This document shows, piece after piece, positions 12,895 to 22,409 of a stretch of 64,000 nt of DNA. This DNA is from Glebionis coronaria (taxonomy: Eukaryota > Streptophyta > Magnoliopsida > Asterales > Asteraceae), in the NCBI GenBank assembly GCA_025667525.1, contig CM046882.1, positions 211,776,592-211,840,591 of the forward strand. Reading direction: 5' to 3'. Within the stretch, counting starts at the first letter, position 1, and the number at the start of each line of letters is the position of its first letter. Below the pieces are notes generated by a model. It was not told where the DNA came from and searched no databases. It was given only the letters and a program-made list of their open reading frames with translations. Both the position numbers and the translations under genes were made by a program.

Positions 12895-13113
12895 GCTCCC
12901 CCTTAACATGTGCATTACACATATTAAGTTGGTTTATCTTTTAAGTCTTTTTCATTTTTTAGCCAAATATCATTAAGTCTCCTTAATCCCATTTTCTCCC
13001 CTTTTCCAAAATGTTAACCATCAATATTTTGGATATTAATGGATTAACCGGTCTTTGGGGTAATAAAATGAAATTAGATGCTGGTCAAAGAACATATTAA
13101 TGCTCCCCCTTAA
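12895..13113 (-). promoter_or_regulatory. Duplicated polypurine tract of the copia element
   Basis: The identical 12-mer TTAAGGGGGAGC occurs on the minus strand at 13113-13102 and 12906-12895, just after ORF2. One of them is the expected plus-strand primer next to the 3' LTR. A third copy lies far upstream, at 50668-50657, between pol and ORF2. Confidence 0.65.
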
Positions 13114-13296
13114 ATTAATGAGGGTTAGTTGTAGTGCTCGAGTACGATATGTTTGAAAGATTTAGAATCTCGAGAGAAATTCTTGAAAAATATCATACTT
13201 TCACACTACAACATGCCACAAAAGTTGAATATACATAAATTGACATATTCACAGTAATAAACATATGGAGTTGACCTAATAGAAGACGATCCATAA

Positions 13297-15776
13297 TTAA
13301 ATAGATCGTTCCGTGAACCTATGGTGAGATCCATATGGTCTTCCACCTATGAATTGTTCCACACTTCGTAGCAACCGGCGCTTCCTTAAAAGTTCCTCGA
13401 TCTTTTTGATCGCGTACTTAGCTCCTTTTTTGCACTAGCTCGTCCAGGTGTAATTGAGTGCTGGAAGCGGTAGGTCGACATTAAGAACAGTCAGATCATC
13501 ACGAACATGCTTGAGCATACCATCGCTGAATTTGTGCAGTTCGGAGAATCGCATAAACTGCATGACGCCAGTCTCATTCGAATAAAATATCCCTGCTTCC
13601 GGTGTCGTGGTTCCCATGTAAGGCTTCTTGTTCTTGTAGAAATTACTAAGCGGAGTTGTATGGGGACGTTGCAAGTTTAGCTGCTTTTGATAGCTCTCCA
13701 CTCCAAGTTGAAAATCTTCCACCCGGTTTTGGATGACGATTTTTCTTGCATATTGACGAGGTTGGAGCTCAACGCAATGACTATCTCAGGTAGTAAATGG
13801 TCGACTTTTTCCTGAGCCAATAACAACAGAAGATCTTCGATGTCTTCAAGGCGAAGGTACTGGAGATCACTTTCGTCAATTCTGTATTCCTTTTCATCAG
13901 TATGTTTGAACACGATTACATTAAAGTAATCGTAACCGAATACAGTCTGAGTGGTTGCTCCTTGTATACTTTTAATTCTATGAGCTGAAACAATATAAGA
14001 ACCTTTCGTTGGACGATGGAAGTGATTGTAAGATAACCTTTTCTTTGCGTTCCAGTGTGAGATGCCAAGTGATGCAAAAGTATCATAAAACTTGAGCAAT
14101 TTCCTTCTCCATAACGCATCAGGTACTTTATCTTCGATCCATGGTACGTTCTCCAGATTGACAGCCTTGAGCATAGTAAGTGATGTGGCATATTTCTTCG
14201 CGCCTTTTTCAAGATACGCGAGATCATGAGATACAAAGTGTTCTATTAGAATTGTTGAAGAACCAGCGATGACTGTGGGTGTAAGAGTTTGTAACACTGG
14301 AGTCTGAATTCCCGTATTCGTCGCTCTCATGGCCTTTGTAAGCTCATTTAAGTGATATTATGCCTCATTATGGCTGATCTTCAAGGTGTCAAAGAAGTCC
14401 ACATCTGCGGCTGCCATTTTGATAAGATCCGGAGTCATTGTTGGTTTCCCATGATGATACCTTAGAAAGGCCGAGAAATCGATAGGATTGTTTAGGTATT
14501 GAGTGAGCTCCATTTCAGTTGTTGTGGCGAAATGATGATGTGGTGCTGCATTTGTAAGCCAGATTTGCTCCTGTACCGTGTCATCCATGATAAGAGATTC
14601 AGCAAACGTTGGTTCTGGCACATTTAAGTCTTCAACTTCCATATCAGAATTGTGCTGATATTCAGATGGTGTTGAAGGGTGTTCTTGTGTCACCGGTATA
14701 TCATCATTAGGCATAGAGACTGGAATTTCGTCTTCTAGCATTGACCCTGTGGGTTCTTCTTCATGCGTAGACACAAGAATTTCGTCTTCTAGCATAGGTT
14801 CTATAGATTCATTATGAGAAGCAGTAGTAGAAAGTGGTTCAGTAGATATACCTGTGTCAATATGCTGAGATTCTGGTACAGTAGAGTCCACCGTCTTTTC
14901 TGCGGTTTTAGCAACGCTTTCTTGAGCTTCCTCAATACCTTTCTCAGTTGCCTTATCACCTTTATCCTTATTTGACTCGTCGGCATTCGTACCTGTTTTG
15001 TCATTTTTGTCACCCTCTTTGGTTCCATTCCCGTTGTTATTATCATCATCATCATTTTCATCCTCATCTGTATCCTCGTCCTCATCTTCATCTTCATCCT
15101 TATCCTTTTCTTCCTCATCCTCTTCTTCCTCATCATCTTCTTCCTTATCCTCTTCCTAATTTTGATCATTATCACCATCATCCTCATCATCGTTACGCTC
15201 GTTATCTGCCTCCTCGAGCTTTTCTTCATCCTCAGACTCAGAGTCTTCAGTGTCTGCAGGTGTATCTTCAATGATTGCTTTGTTGAGATATTGCAGAATT
15301 TAATTAGTTGAAGGGTAGATAAACCAGTACCGAAAAGAGTTGGTAGCTCCTGATCAACATATGACTTTACTTCTCGTCGAATGATGTTGCTCATCTTCTC
15401 ATTAATTGACCCAAGAAAGGCAGCATTCTCTTTGTCACGAGTTTTCTTCTCTCCAAGAAATGTTTTGTGTTGTTCTTTAAGTTTAGACACGTTGTCGGAT
15501 ATTTTCTTAAGTGTAGGCTCATCAGGTTGCGGTTCCTTGAGAGTTTGTGTGTCAGGAGTGGTGAATCTTTCAGTCAGTGCAACTATTTGTTTAGCGTGAG
15601 CCTCCAGTTGTTGTTGAAGAGACTGAATCAGTGGATCACTGACTGTGAGGAATGGGTTGGAGGTGGATGATACTTGTTGTACTGATAGTGGAGGTGTAAC
15701 CATGAGTGTTAAAGTGGTGGTGGATGATACGGGTTGTTCACGGATAGGTGATGGTATAGATTCATTGATTGGGGCG
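13297..15776 (-). pseudogene. Copia ORF2, C-terminal part (left of the Athila-1 insertion)
   Basis: The protein lies downstream of pol, in the position of the SIRE envelope-like ORF. From memory it matches the large second ORF of Asteraceae copia elements; its function is unknown. In order it shows a Ser/Thr/Pro-rich repeat, a helical region (LQQQLEAHAKQIVALTERF near 15620-15560), a long Asp/Glu-rich tract (about 15260-14900), a motif around NPIDFSAF (near 14490), FVSHDLAYLEKGAKKYATS (near 14240-14185), LRLEDIEDLLLLL (near 13850) and EDFQLGVESYQKQLN (near 13720-13676). The natural end is probably TAA at 13297-13299, after an RPYGS segment. Defects include frameshifts near 15302 and 13780 and stops near 15165, 14358 and 13435. 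There is no obvious signal peptide, so an envelope function is not supported by sequence. Confidence 0.75.
15772..15776. repeat. Left target-site duplication of Athila-1
   Basis: GGGCG here pairs with GGGTG at 47546-47550 (one mismatch). If one copy is removed, the ORF2 frame continues exactly from 47546 to 15771, which confirms the insertion site. Confidence 0.8.
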
Positions 15777-16213
15777 TAATAAGTGTGAAAACACTTATCC
15801 TGTTACCACTTATTTCCAATAATAACAAGAACAAAACGTGTATTTTATGTCATAAAAGTCAGAATTATGCGTGGTTTGTGTTTTTATTATGTTTCAGGAT
15901 AAAAATATGAAAAAGGAAGAAAACATGGGCTATCACGGGCTTTTATCGAAGAAAAAGACAAAAGACGAAGTCAAAAGATCAAGAGTGCAAAAAGAACGGA
16001 AGTCCAAGGCCTATTCTGAAGATTTATCGAAGAAAAAGTCTAAAGACGGAAGTTTAATGAAGTCGAAGAACTCAAGTCTAATCGAAGAAGAAAATTATAA
16101 GACAAGTTCAATTTATATCGACAAATCCCGAGACGACGTTGAGAAAGACAAAGAATTTAAATTGAGTCGAGACGAAAAGAAAGAAGGAAGCAACACATGC
16201 ACTCCCCACCTCC

Positions 16214-16221
16214 TATATATA
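16214..16221 (+). promoter_or_regulatory. TATA box of the Athila-1 5' LTR
   Basis: TATATATA lies in CCTCCTATATATACCCTCC. The same context occurs three times in the 3' LTR, at 44530, 45459 and 46391. Confidence 0.6.
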
Positions 16222-16754
16222 CCCTCCTAATGACACATTAGGAGTGTGTTAGTTAATTAGTTCATTTTTCAATTTTAGTAGTTTAGTATTTAGAGAGAGA
16301 AAGTGTTTAACTTTCTCTCACTAGGAGAACTTCATCTTTTTATTCCTTTCTTGTTTGAATAAAATCTTTACTTTTGAGAGCTTAATCTTGTTTTTATCTT
16401 AATCTTCTTCTACCTTTCTTGTTTTTGATTTTGATCTTGATTAGTGGTAATCTTTGATTTTGTTTCATCTTGATGCTTATGTGATTAAAAATTTTATCTT
16501 TTTATTCATCTCTAAGTTTTTATACGGATTAAGCTTTGAGCTTATCATGCTTATTGGCTTATTTTGTATTTAGCTTTTTTGCTTTAAAAGTTTTCTTAAA
16601 GGTTTTTTCTTTTTAAAGTTTGATTTAAAAAAAGTTGCTTATTTAGAGTTTTGAAAGTTCTTATTTGTGCTTATTTAGTAATTTCCTTTAAAAATTGTTT
16701 AAGTTTCGGATTGTGCTTTTTAAAATAGGAGAAGCTTATTTGATTTGTTTATTA

Positions 16755-17110
16755 CGCGTTACTTCCCATCGGAAAGGTAAACCCTTTTCCGACGGGGTAT
16801 TCCAACACTGTATTCTGACACTATATTCCGATACTAGGTATCGGAAAAGGGTTTTGGATTCCGACAAGTATTCCGATTGGGATTCTGACGGAGGTGTTTC
16901 TTTGACATTCCGATAGTTTTGGGTTTCTAGTATTCCGATCATTTTCTTTTTCATACATTCCGATAGACTGTATTCCGACGGGGATTCCGATATGGATTCC
17001 CTTTGTCATTCCGATAGCTTTCGATTTTCATTATTCCGACGGATACATATTCCGATCATATTCCGACTGCAACATTTTGACGGGATTCCGATAGGGCATT
17101 CCGACGGGGT
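16755..17110 (+). repeat. Array of ATTCCGA(T/C) words in the Athila-1 LTR
   Basis: At least 14 copies of ATTCCGA occur at irregular spacing of about 12-35 bp downstream of the TATA box, some paired with the reverse complement TCGGAAT. Athila-2 LTRs carry the same word in the same sense orientation at 19113-19406 and 26214-26507. Spacing is too irregular and units too short for a simple satellite. Confidence 0.75.
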
Positions 17111-17370
17111 TAATTGTTTATTTTAATTCAGTTTTAAGTTTTAAAGCCACTTTTAAGTTTTTAAGTTTTTATTCATTTATTTTTAACTCGTAATTTAGTT
17201 TAATTTTTAAAGCTTTTATTTTACTCAACGGCATTTTCATTTTTGCTTTAGTTTAAAATAGATAACCAAACCTTTTTATTTTCCACCAAGAACGACTGAG
17301 TCACACTTTTAACTAGTAATCAAAGACTAGAACAACGAACTTTCATACGGGGTGAAAACCGTGTATTAAA

Positions 17371-17385
17371 TGGCGCCGCTGCCGG
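17371..17385 (+). promoter_or_regulatory. Primer-binding site of Athila-1
   Basis: TGGCGCCGCTGCCGG lies two bases after the LTR end and matches a tRNA-Asp-type primer. Leader sequence (17386-17586, rich in AAAATCC/AAAAACCC words) separates it from gag. Confidence 0.85.
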
Positions 17386-17586
17386 GTCTTTTCGTTAAGA
17401 TTAACGGCTTTTAGTGAGAGACGCGTTGGATTTTGGGATCCGTTCATTTTTTAACATTATTTTTCTTGGTTAAATTTTCAAAAAATCCTAAAAAATATAA
17501 AATTTTCAAAAAATCCAAAAAAATAGAAAAACATAAAAACCCAAAAATATTTCTTGTCTATCTTTATTTTCTTTTTGTAGGTGTGT

Positions 17587-18758
17587 ATGCGTACCCGTGC
17601 TCGTAAGAAGAGAGCAATTCAAGCCGAAGTCGAAACTCCACCTATTGTCACCATGGACAATCGACCAATGATCGAGCTTTTGCAATCGCAAGTAGAGGGC
17701 AACACCGATGCTATTATCATACCCGAGATTGGAGCCAACAACTTTGAACTCAAATCCGGTTTCATTCAAATGGTCTCTGCTCAGCCATTCTTGGGGCGTA
17801 CACTTGATGATCCTAATGACCATATAAAAAGGTTTCTTCAACTCACTAATACGGTCAAATATAATGGGGTTTCACAAGAGGTGATTCGCTTGCAACTTTT
17901 TCCTTTCTCCTTAGAGGGACAAGCCCGCCATTGGCTTGATAAGGAACCGCCACAAAGTATTCTTACGTGGTTGGATTTAGAGACCAAATTCATCAACTAC
18001 TTTTTCCCATCCTCACGTACTACCGCATTGCGGAACGAAATCATTAACTTTGAACAAAAGTATGGTGAGACATTTAGTGAATCTTGGGACCGTTTTAAGG
18101 AACTTTTAAGAAAGTGTCCACAACATGGTTTCACAAAAGTACATCAAATTAATACTTTTTACAATGGTTTAAGCATGAATGACCAAGATTCACTAAATAG
18201 TGCCTTGGGGGTAACATTTTGGTTAAATCTTCTAATGCCGCATGGGACATTATTGAGAATAAGTCTAGAGTGAAAACTAAGAGTGTTCGGGCTAATGTGG
18301 CTAGTGCTAGTACTAGTGACGCCGACAAGAGAATTGATAAGCTTACTTCAATTGTTGAAACACTTGATCTACAAACCGCTAACAATACCAAAAGCATCAA
18401 TGCGCAAGTTAATGCTATGAGTCAGTCATGTGAAATATGCGGAGGATCTCATTCATACACCGATTGTCCTTCGACTCATGACAATCCGGAAAATGTGTAT
18501 GCCACCAACGGTAACTTTTCTACGGGAGGCTATCAATCACGTCCTCAAGGTGACCGCAATGTGCTCAGTTATCGTTCAAACAACTTCCTTTCACCACCCG
18601 GTTTTCCCCCACAAAACCCAAACAACCTCAATCGCAATAATCAAAACCAACCACGAGCTCCAAATCAATATCAAACCCAAAGAAACCCATATCCACCTCA
18701 AGGAAACAATCAAGTTCACCAACCACCCGCTTATCAACCACCTTCCTACCATGCTCAT
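17587..18758 (+). pseudogene. Athila-1 gag, 5' part (to the Athila-2 insertion)
   Basis: This encodes the capsid-forming Gag. The start ATG at 17587 (MRTRARKK) is chosen because Athila-2 gag begins the same way (MRTRSS). Typical Gag core is visible: FELKSGFIQMV, RLQLFPFSLEGQARHWL, TWLDLETKFINYFFP and FKELLRKCPQHG. A Cys/His knuckle CEICGGSHSYTDC follows near 18430. A one-base loss in the G-run at about 18207-18211 shifts the frame. The frame then stays open to 18758, where Athila-2 is inserted; it resumes in phase at 27494 (PPTQPTAFNQ). So the site was open when hit. Confidence 0.88.
18754..18758. repeat. Target-site duplication of Athila-2 (left copy)
   Basis: CTCAT here is repeated exactly at 27489-27493. 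The perfect 5-bp duplication fixes both ends of Athila-2. Confidence 0.95.
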
Positions 18759-20387
18759 TAATACAAGGCTTTTGGCCCCCCGTATAAAATTATGTGTTCG
18801 TTGATGTGTGTCTAATCGAATTGATCTTAGTTCTCTATGTGACTCAGTTTTATTTTGGTGAAACAAATATTTTTGGTTTGTTTTTAAATTTAGATATGCA
18901 AGACTTAAAAGTAAATGTCGTTGAAAGTAAAGTGGCGTTTAAAATAAATCTAAATCTAATTAAACAACAGGGTGCAATATTTAAAAACGTGATGAACAGA
19001 AACTTAATTAAAATGACTAAAGATTAAAGCGTGATGGAAATTAAAGTTAGACAAGTATTAAAAACTTAAGCTAAAAATTAAACAAGTCAAAATAAGAGAA
19101 AACAACCCTCCAATCGGAATATATTCCGATTGTACCTATCGGAATGTATTGTGAGCTCGGTCAGAATGCTTATCGGAACACACGATCGGAATACCCGTCA
19201 CCTTACCCAATCGGAATACCAACATACATCTCAATCGGAATGTGGAAAAGGAACCAATCGGAAAGCTGTCACTCTAACCTGATCGGAATACCCTACCTTG
19301 CCCCAATCGGAATACCAAGTCCACCCCCAATCGGAATATACAAACCCTTTTCAGATCTTACCCAATCGGAATGTAAATCCCTATTCAGATCATGACCAAT
19401 CGGAATACGTAGGGGATAACCAAAAATAAGCTAGAAAAATAAGCTATAATCCTAATAAGCACTAAACGAAAAACTTAGCTAAAACCGTGTAAAAATAAGC
19501 TATAAAACTGAAAGTTAAAAACTTTTAAGACACGAAAAAGATAGACTTTAAGAAAAACAACTTTTTATATAAAAATAACTTTTGTAAAAACTATATAAAC
19601 TTGAAAATAAATCGAATAAGCTATGAAAATAAGAGATTTAAAACAATCCAAAGCATAAAAATCAAATCTTTAAACGAATCAACAAGATAAAAACGCGTGT
19701 AAATCAAAGATCAAAGAAAGGTAGAAGAAGATGAACAAGATAAAGTAAAGGTGCAAGTAATTAAAAAGAAACACTTACTTGAAATTAAAAGTAATTAAAG
19801 GTGCAAAACATGTATTTAAATGTGCAAGTAATTAAATGTGCATAAATGAAAGTGGAAGAATGGTTTGTCAAGCCACCAACAAGAGTAAATGAATGAAAAT
19901 GAGGGTTTATATAGGTGATTAGGGAGTGGTTAGGGGAAGCTTCCTCTCTCCTTCCTTTCTTGTTAATTGCACCATCAAGTCCTTCCTTCTTAATCTTTTT
20001 GTTAATCTTGGAATGTGATGACTTTTGGCTCGGGATTTCTTTGGACTCGTCTTTTAATTCTTCGATAAATAAGACTTGAGTTCCTCGTCTTTTAGTAAAC
20101 TTCCGTCTTTTGACTTTTTCTTCAATAAGTCTTCAGAATTGGTCTTGGACTTCCGTTCTTTTTGCACTCTTGACTTCTTGACTTCGTCTTCTCATCTTTT
20201 TCTTCAATAAAAGTCCGTAAATGCCCGTGAATTCCCGTGTTTTCTCCACTTTTCACCTTTTCGTCCTAAATCACAACAAAAACACAAACCACGCATAATT
20301 CCGACATAAAAGACATAAAATACACGTTTTGGTCCGGTTATTATTGCAATTAAGTGGTAGAAAAGATGTGTGTTTTCACACATATCA
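18759..20387 (-). repeat. 3' LTR of Athila-2 (1629 bp)
   Basis: In element sense it starts TGATATGTGTGAAAACAC and ends CCTTGTATTA. It carries the ATTCCGAT-word array (19113-19406) and a TATATAAA box matching that of the 5' LTR. Short open frames inside it also occur in the other LTR and are not genes. Confidence 0.95.
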
Positions 20388-22409
20388 AATCCCCTACACT
20401 TGACCATTGCAATGTCCTCATGCAATGCATTAGTTACAAAGCACGTTTACATTTTTCATCATAATTAATCCACGTTGGCCTTTATTAAAAAGATAGAAGA
20501 TTACAAAAATTCAAAGCAAAGAAATTAAAAAGCATACCTTGGGTTTTGGAAATGTCATGAATAATCATCATCCTCAACTTTTCACTTTCTCCAAACCAAG
20601 CTTAAAAACGAGATCATTGTTATTATAAGTTAGTAGACTAATACGAACTCATGTGGGCTAATTATTCACTTAGACTCCCTTATTCCTATGGGTATCTCTT
20701 ATATTTTATTGTTGTCTTGAATGATCACGAAGATGCATTGTTTGACTTATTTCGATAATTATTTAGTCTGAAAATAAGGTGCACGCTTTAATCAATAGTT
20801 AGCTAAAGGACCAAATCTCTTAAAACTGCTTCTCGGGATATCAAAAAGTTCATATCTTGGCATAACTTGGTTCGCGATTTGAGACCTTTCTCGGGCCAAT
20901 ATTTGGCAGCGACTTCACACTTCAAATCTTAAGAGACGTTCATGAAATAATGGTCTTCTCTTCATAATTGGAATTTCTTCACTTGGAATTTTTGAGAGAT
21001 TCTTCATATATGGACCACGACTTCTTCATTTTTCTCCAATCTTCATTTTGGATTTTGATATACAACGATCCGCCTCCTTTATTGACTTGGATCTATTTAT
21101 CCTCATACCTTGTAAGGGTCTTTTCGGATACACTTCTCCATGACTTTTTGGGAGTTTCTGCTTTTCGTCGTGTGTCTCGATCCTTCATATTGATTTTCGA
21201 TAAATGATTCTTCACATCACTTTTGGATCTTTAGCAACAAAACATAGCCCTCATGCCTTGTTAGGGCCTTTTCGGACTCGCCAATCTTCGCACCCCGCTT
21301 CATAAGTTATGCCTTGGCTATGAACTCTCGTCATTACCGAGCAACTTTTAAACGATCTGGGGCTAGAAGCTAAGTAACTTTTCAAATCGTACAACCTTAT
21401 TTATTAGCAGATAAATTTATTAGCAAGCGATGGGAGAATAGGCTAATAATTAACTCACATAAATTCATGAAAGAATACCGAACTTATAATTGGCTCTATC
21501 ATCTCTCGTTCTCCACAGTTTAAAATCTCAAGTAATGAGACTCGTGGATACTTAGCCTATTAAATCAAAGTTTTGGGTTTTCGAGTCGCCTATAGGATCT
21601 TGCAAATTCTTAGACTCTTTCAAGTTTAGAAATCGCATCTTAAAGTTCCCTTGATAAACGACTCTCTAGGATCAATTATAGGAACTTGCGAAAAGTTCTT
21701 GTTCTTAACCCGTGAGAGTTAAGACTTTCGCGTTTTATAGCTCCTTATATAAAAGCCTAGCAAAACTTGATTTAAACACGTTAAGGATACTAGCTAGAGT
21801 AAACTCGGGTTGAGTCAAAAGATTCACAACGTTTGAACATTAAAACCACTTATTTAACATTTATTCTAATAAGGAAAGAAAATAACTATGCAAAGGAAAA
21901 AACTAATAGGCCAAAATAGATCAAAAATTTTGAAAAATGTCGAAAAATTGATTTTCCGGTTAAAATGAGGACAAATACAAGGAAAAGACCACTTAACTTC
22001 GATAGAAGTCCCCCTACACTTAATATAAACATTGTCCTCAATGTTCAAGCATGTGGGAGTAAACTCCCCTACACTTAGGACATTGTGCACGTTGTTTAAA
22101 TCTCGCTAAGGAAAAGACAACTAAAGAGATTCCTATTTTAATATTGAGAAAATATAAAATAGTGAATCGAAAAGAGTTTAGGATAGAACCGGGAGGAAGT
22201 AGAACATGGAATCACGGGTCGTCAAGAATCATCAAGAGTGGATCATTGAAGCTCGAATCCCTGATTAAGAAGTGAGGAGAGGAAATAGCAATCCAAAGGG
22301 TCCCCCTACACTTATGATAAAGAAAGCAGAAAGATAGATGCATGGGTTGCCTCCCAAGAAGCGCTTGATTTTTGTTAACCGAGTCATTAGCCTGACTCGA
22401 CCTTGATCA
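20388..22409 (-). other. 3' non-coding region and polypurine tract of Athila-2
   Basis: About 2 kb lie between the ORF stop and the 3' LTR. The purine tract AAGTGTAGGGGATT abuts the LTR at 20388. Related AAGTGTAGGGG tracts recur at about 22010, 22070 and 22305, two of them next to GGACAATGT-like words. A conserved box AAGCGCTTCTTGGGAGGCAA (minus strand, 22366-22347) follows the ORF and is identical in Athila-1 (31879-31898). A small sense frame (22090-21866) resembles one in Athila-1 but is probably not expressed. Confidence 0.7.

Larger units (their letters stand above)
15777..17368 (+). repeat. 5' LTR of Athila-1 (1592 bp)
   Basis: It begins TAATAAGTGTGAAAACAC and ends GAAAACCGTGTATTA, two bases before the PBS. 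A TATATATA box is at 16214-16221. A lysine-rich frame upstream of the box (15871-16230) is U3 sequence and probably not a gene. Downstream there is an array of ATTCCGA words. Its 3' partner is longer because of an internal triplication. Confidence 0.9.

Noticed and set aside
14948..15274. Plus-strand frame rich in His, Pro, Tyr and Leu
   Set aside because: It is the antisense of the Asp/Glu-rich coding tract of copia ORF2; composition is explained by the GAT/GAA/GAG codons of the other strand.
15871..16230. Lysine-rich frame in the Athila-1 LTR, repeated three times in the 3' LTR
   Set aside because: It lies in U3 upstream of the TATA box and its repetition is due to the LTR triplication. 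No domain and no start context were found.
18794..19395. Pair of small frames identical to those at 25895-26496
   Set aside because: They lie in the two LTRs of Athila-2; identity reflects LTR duplication, not two genes.
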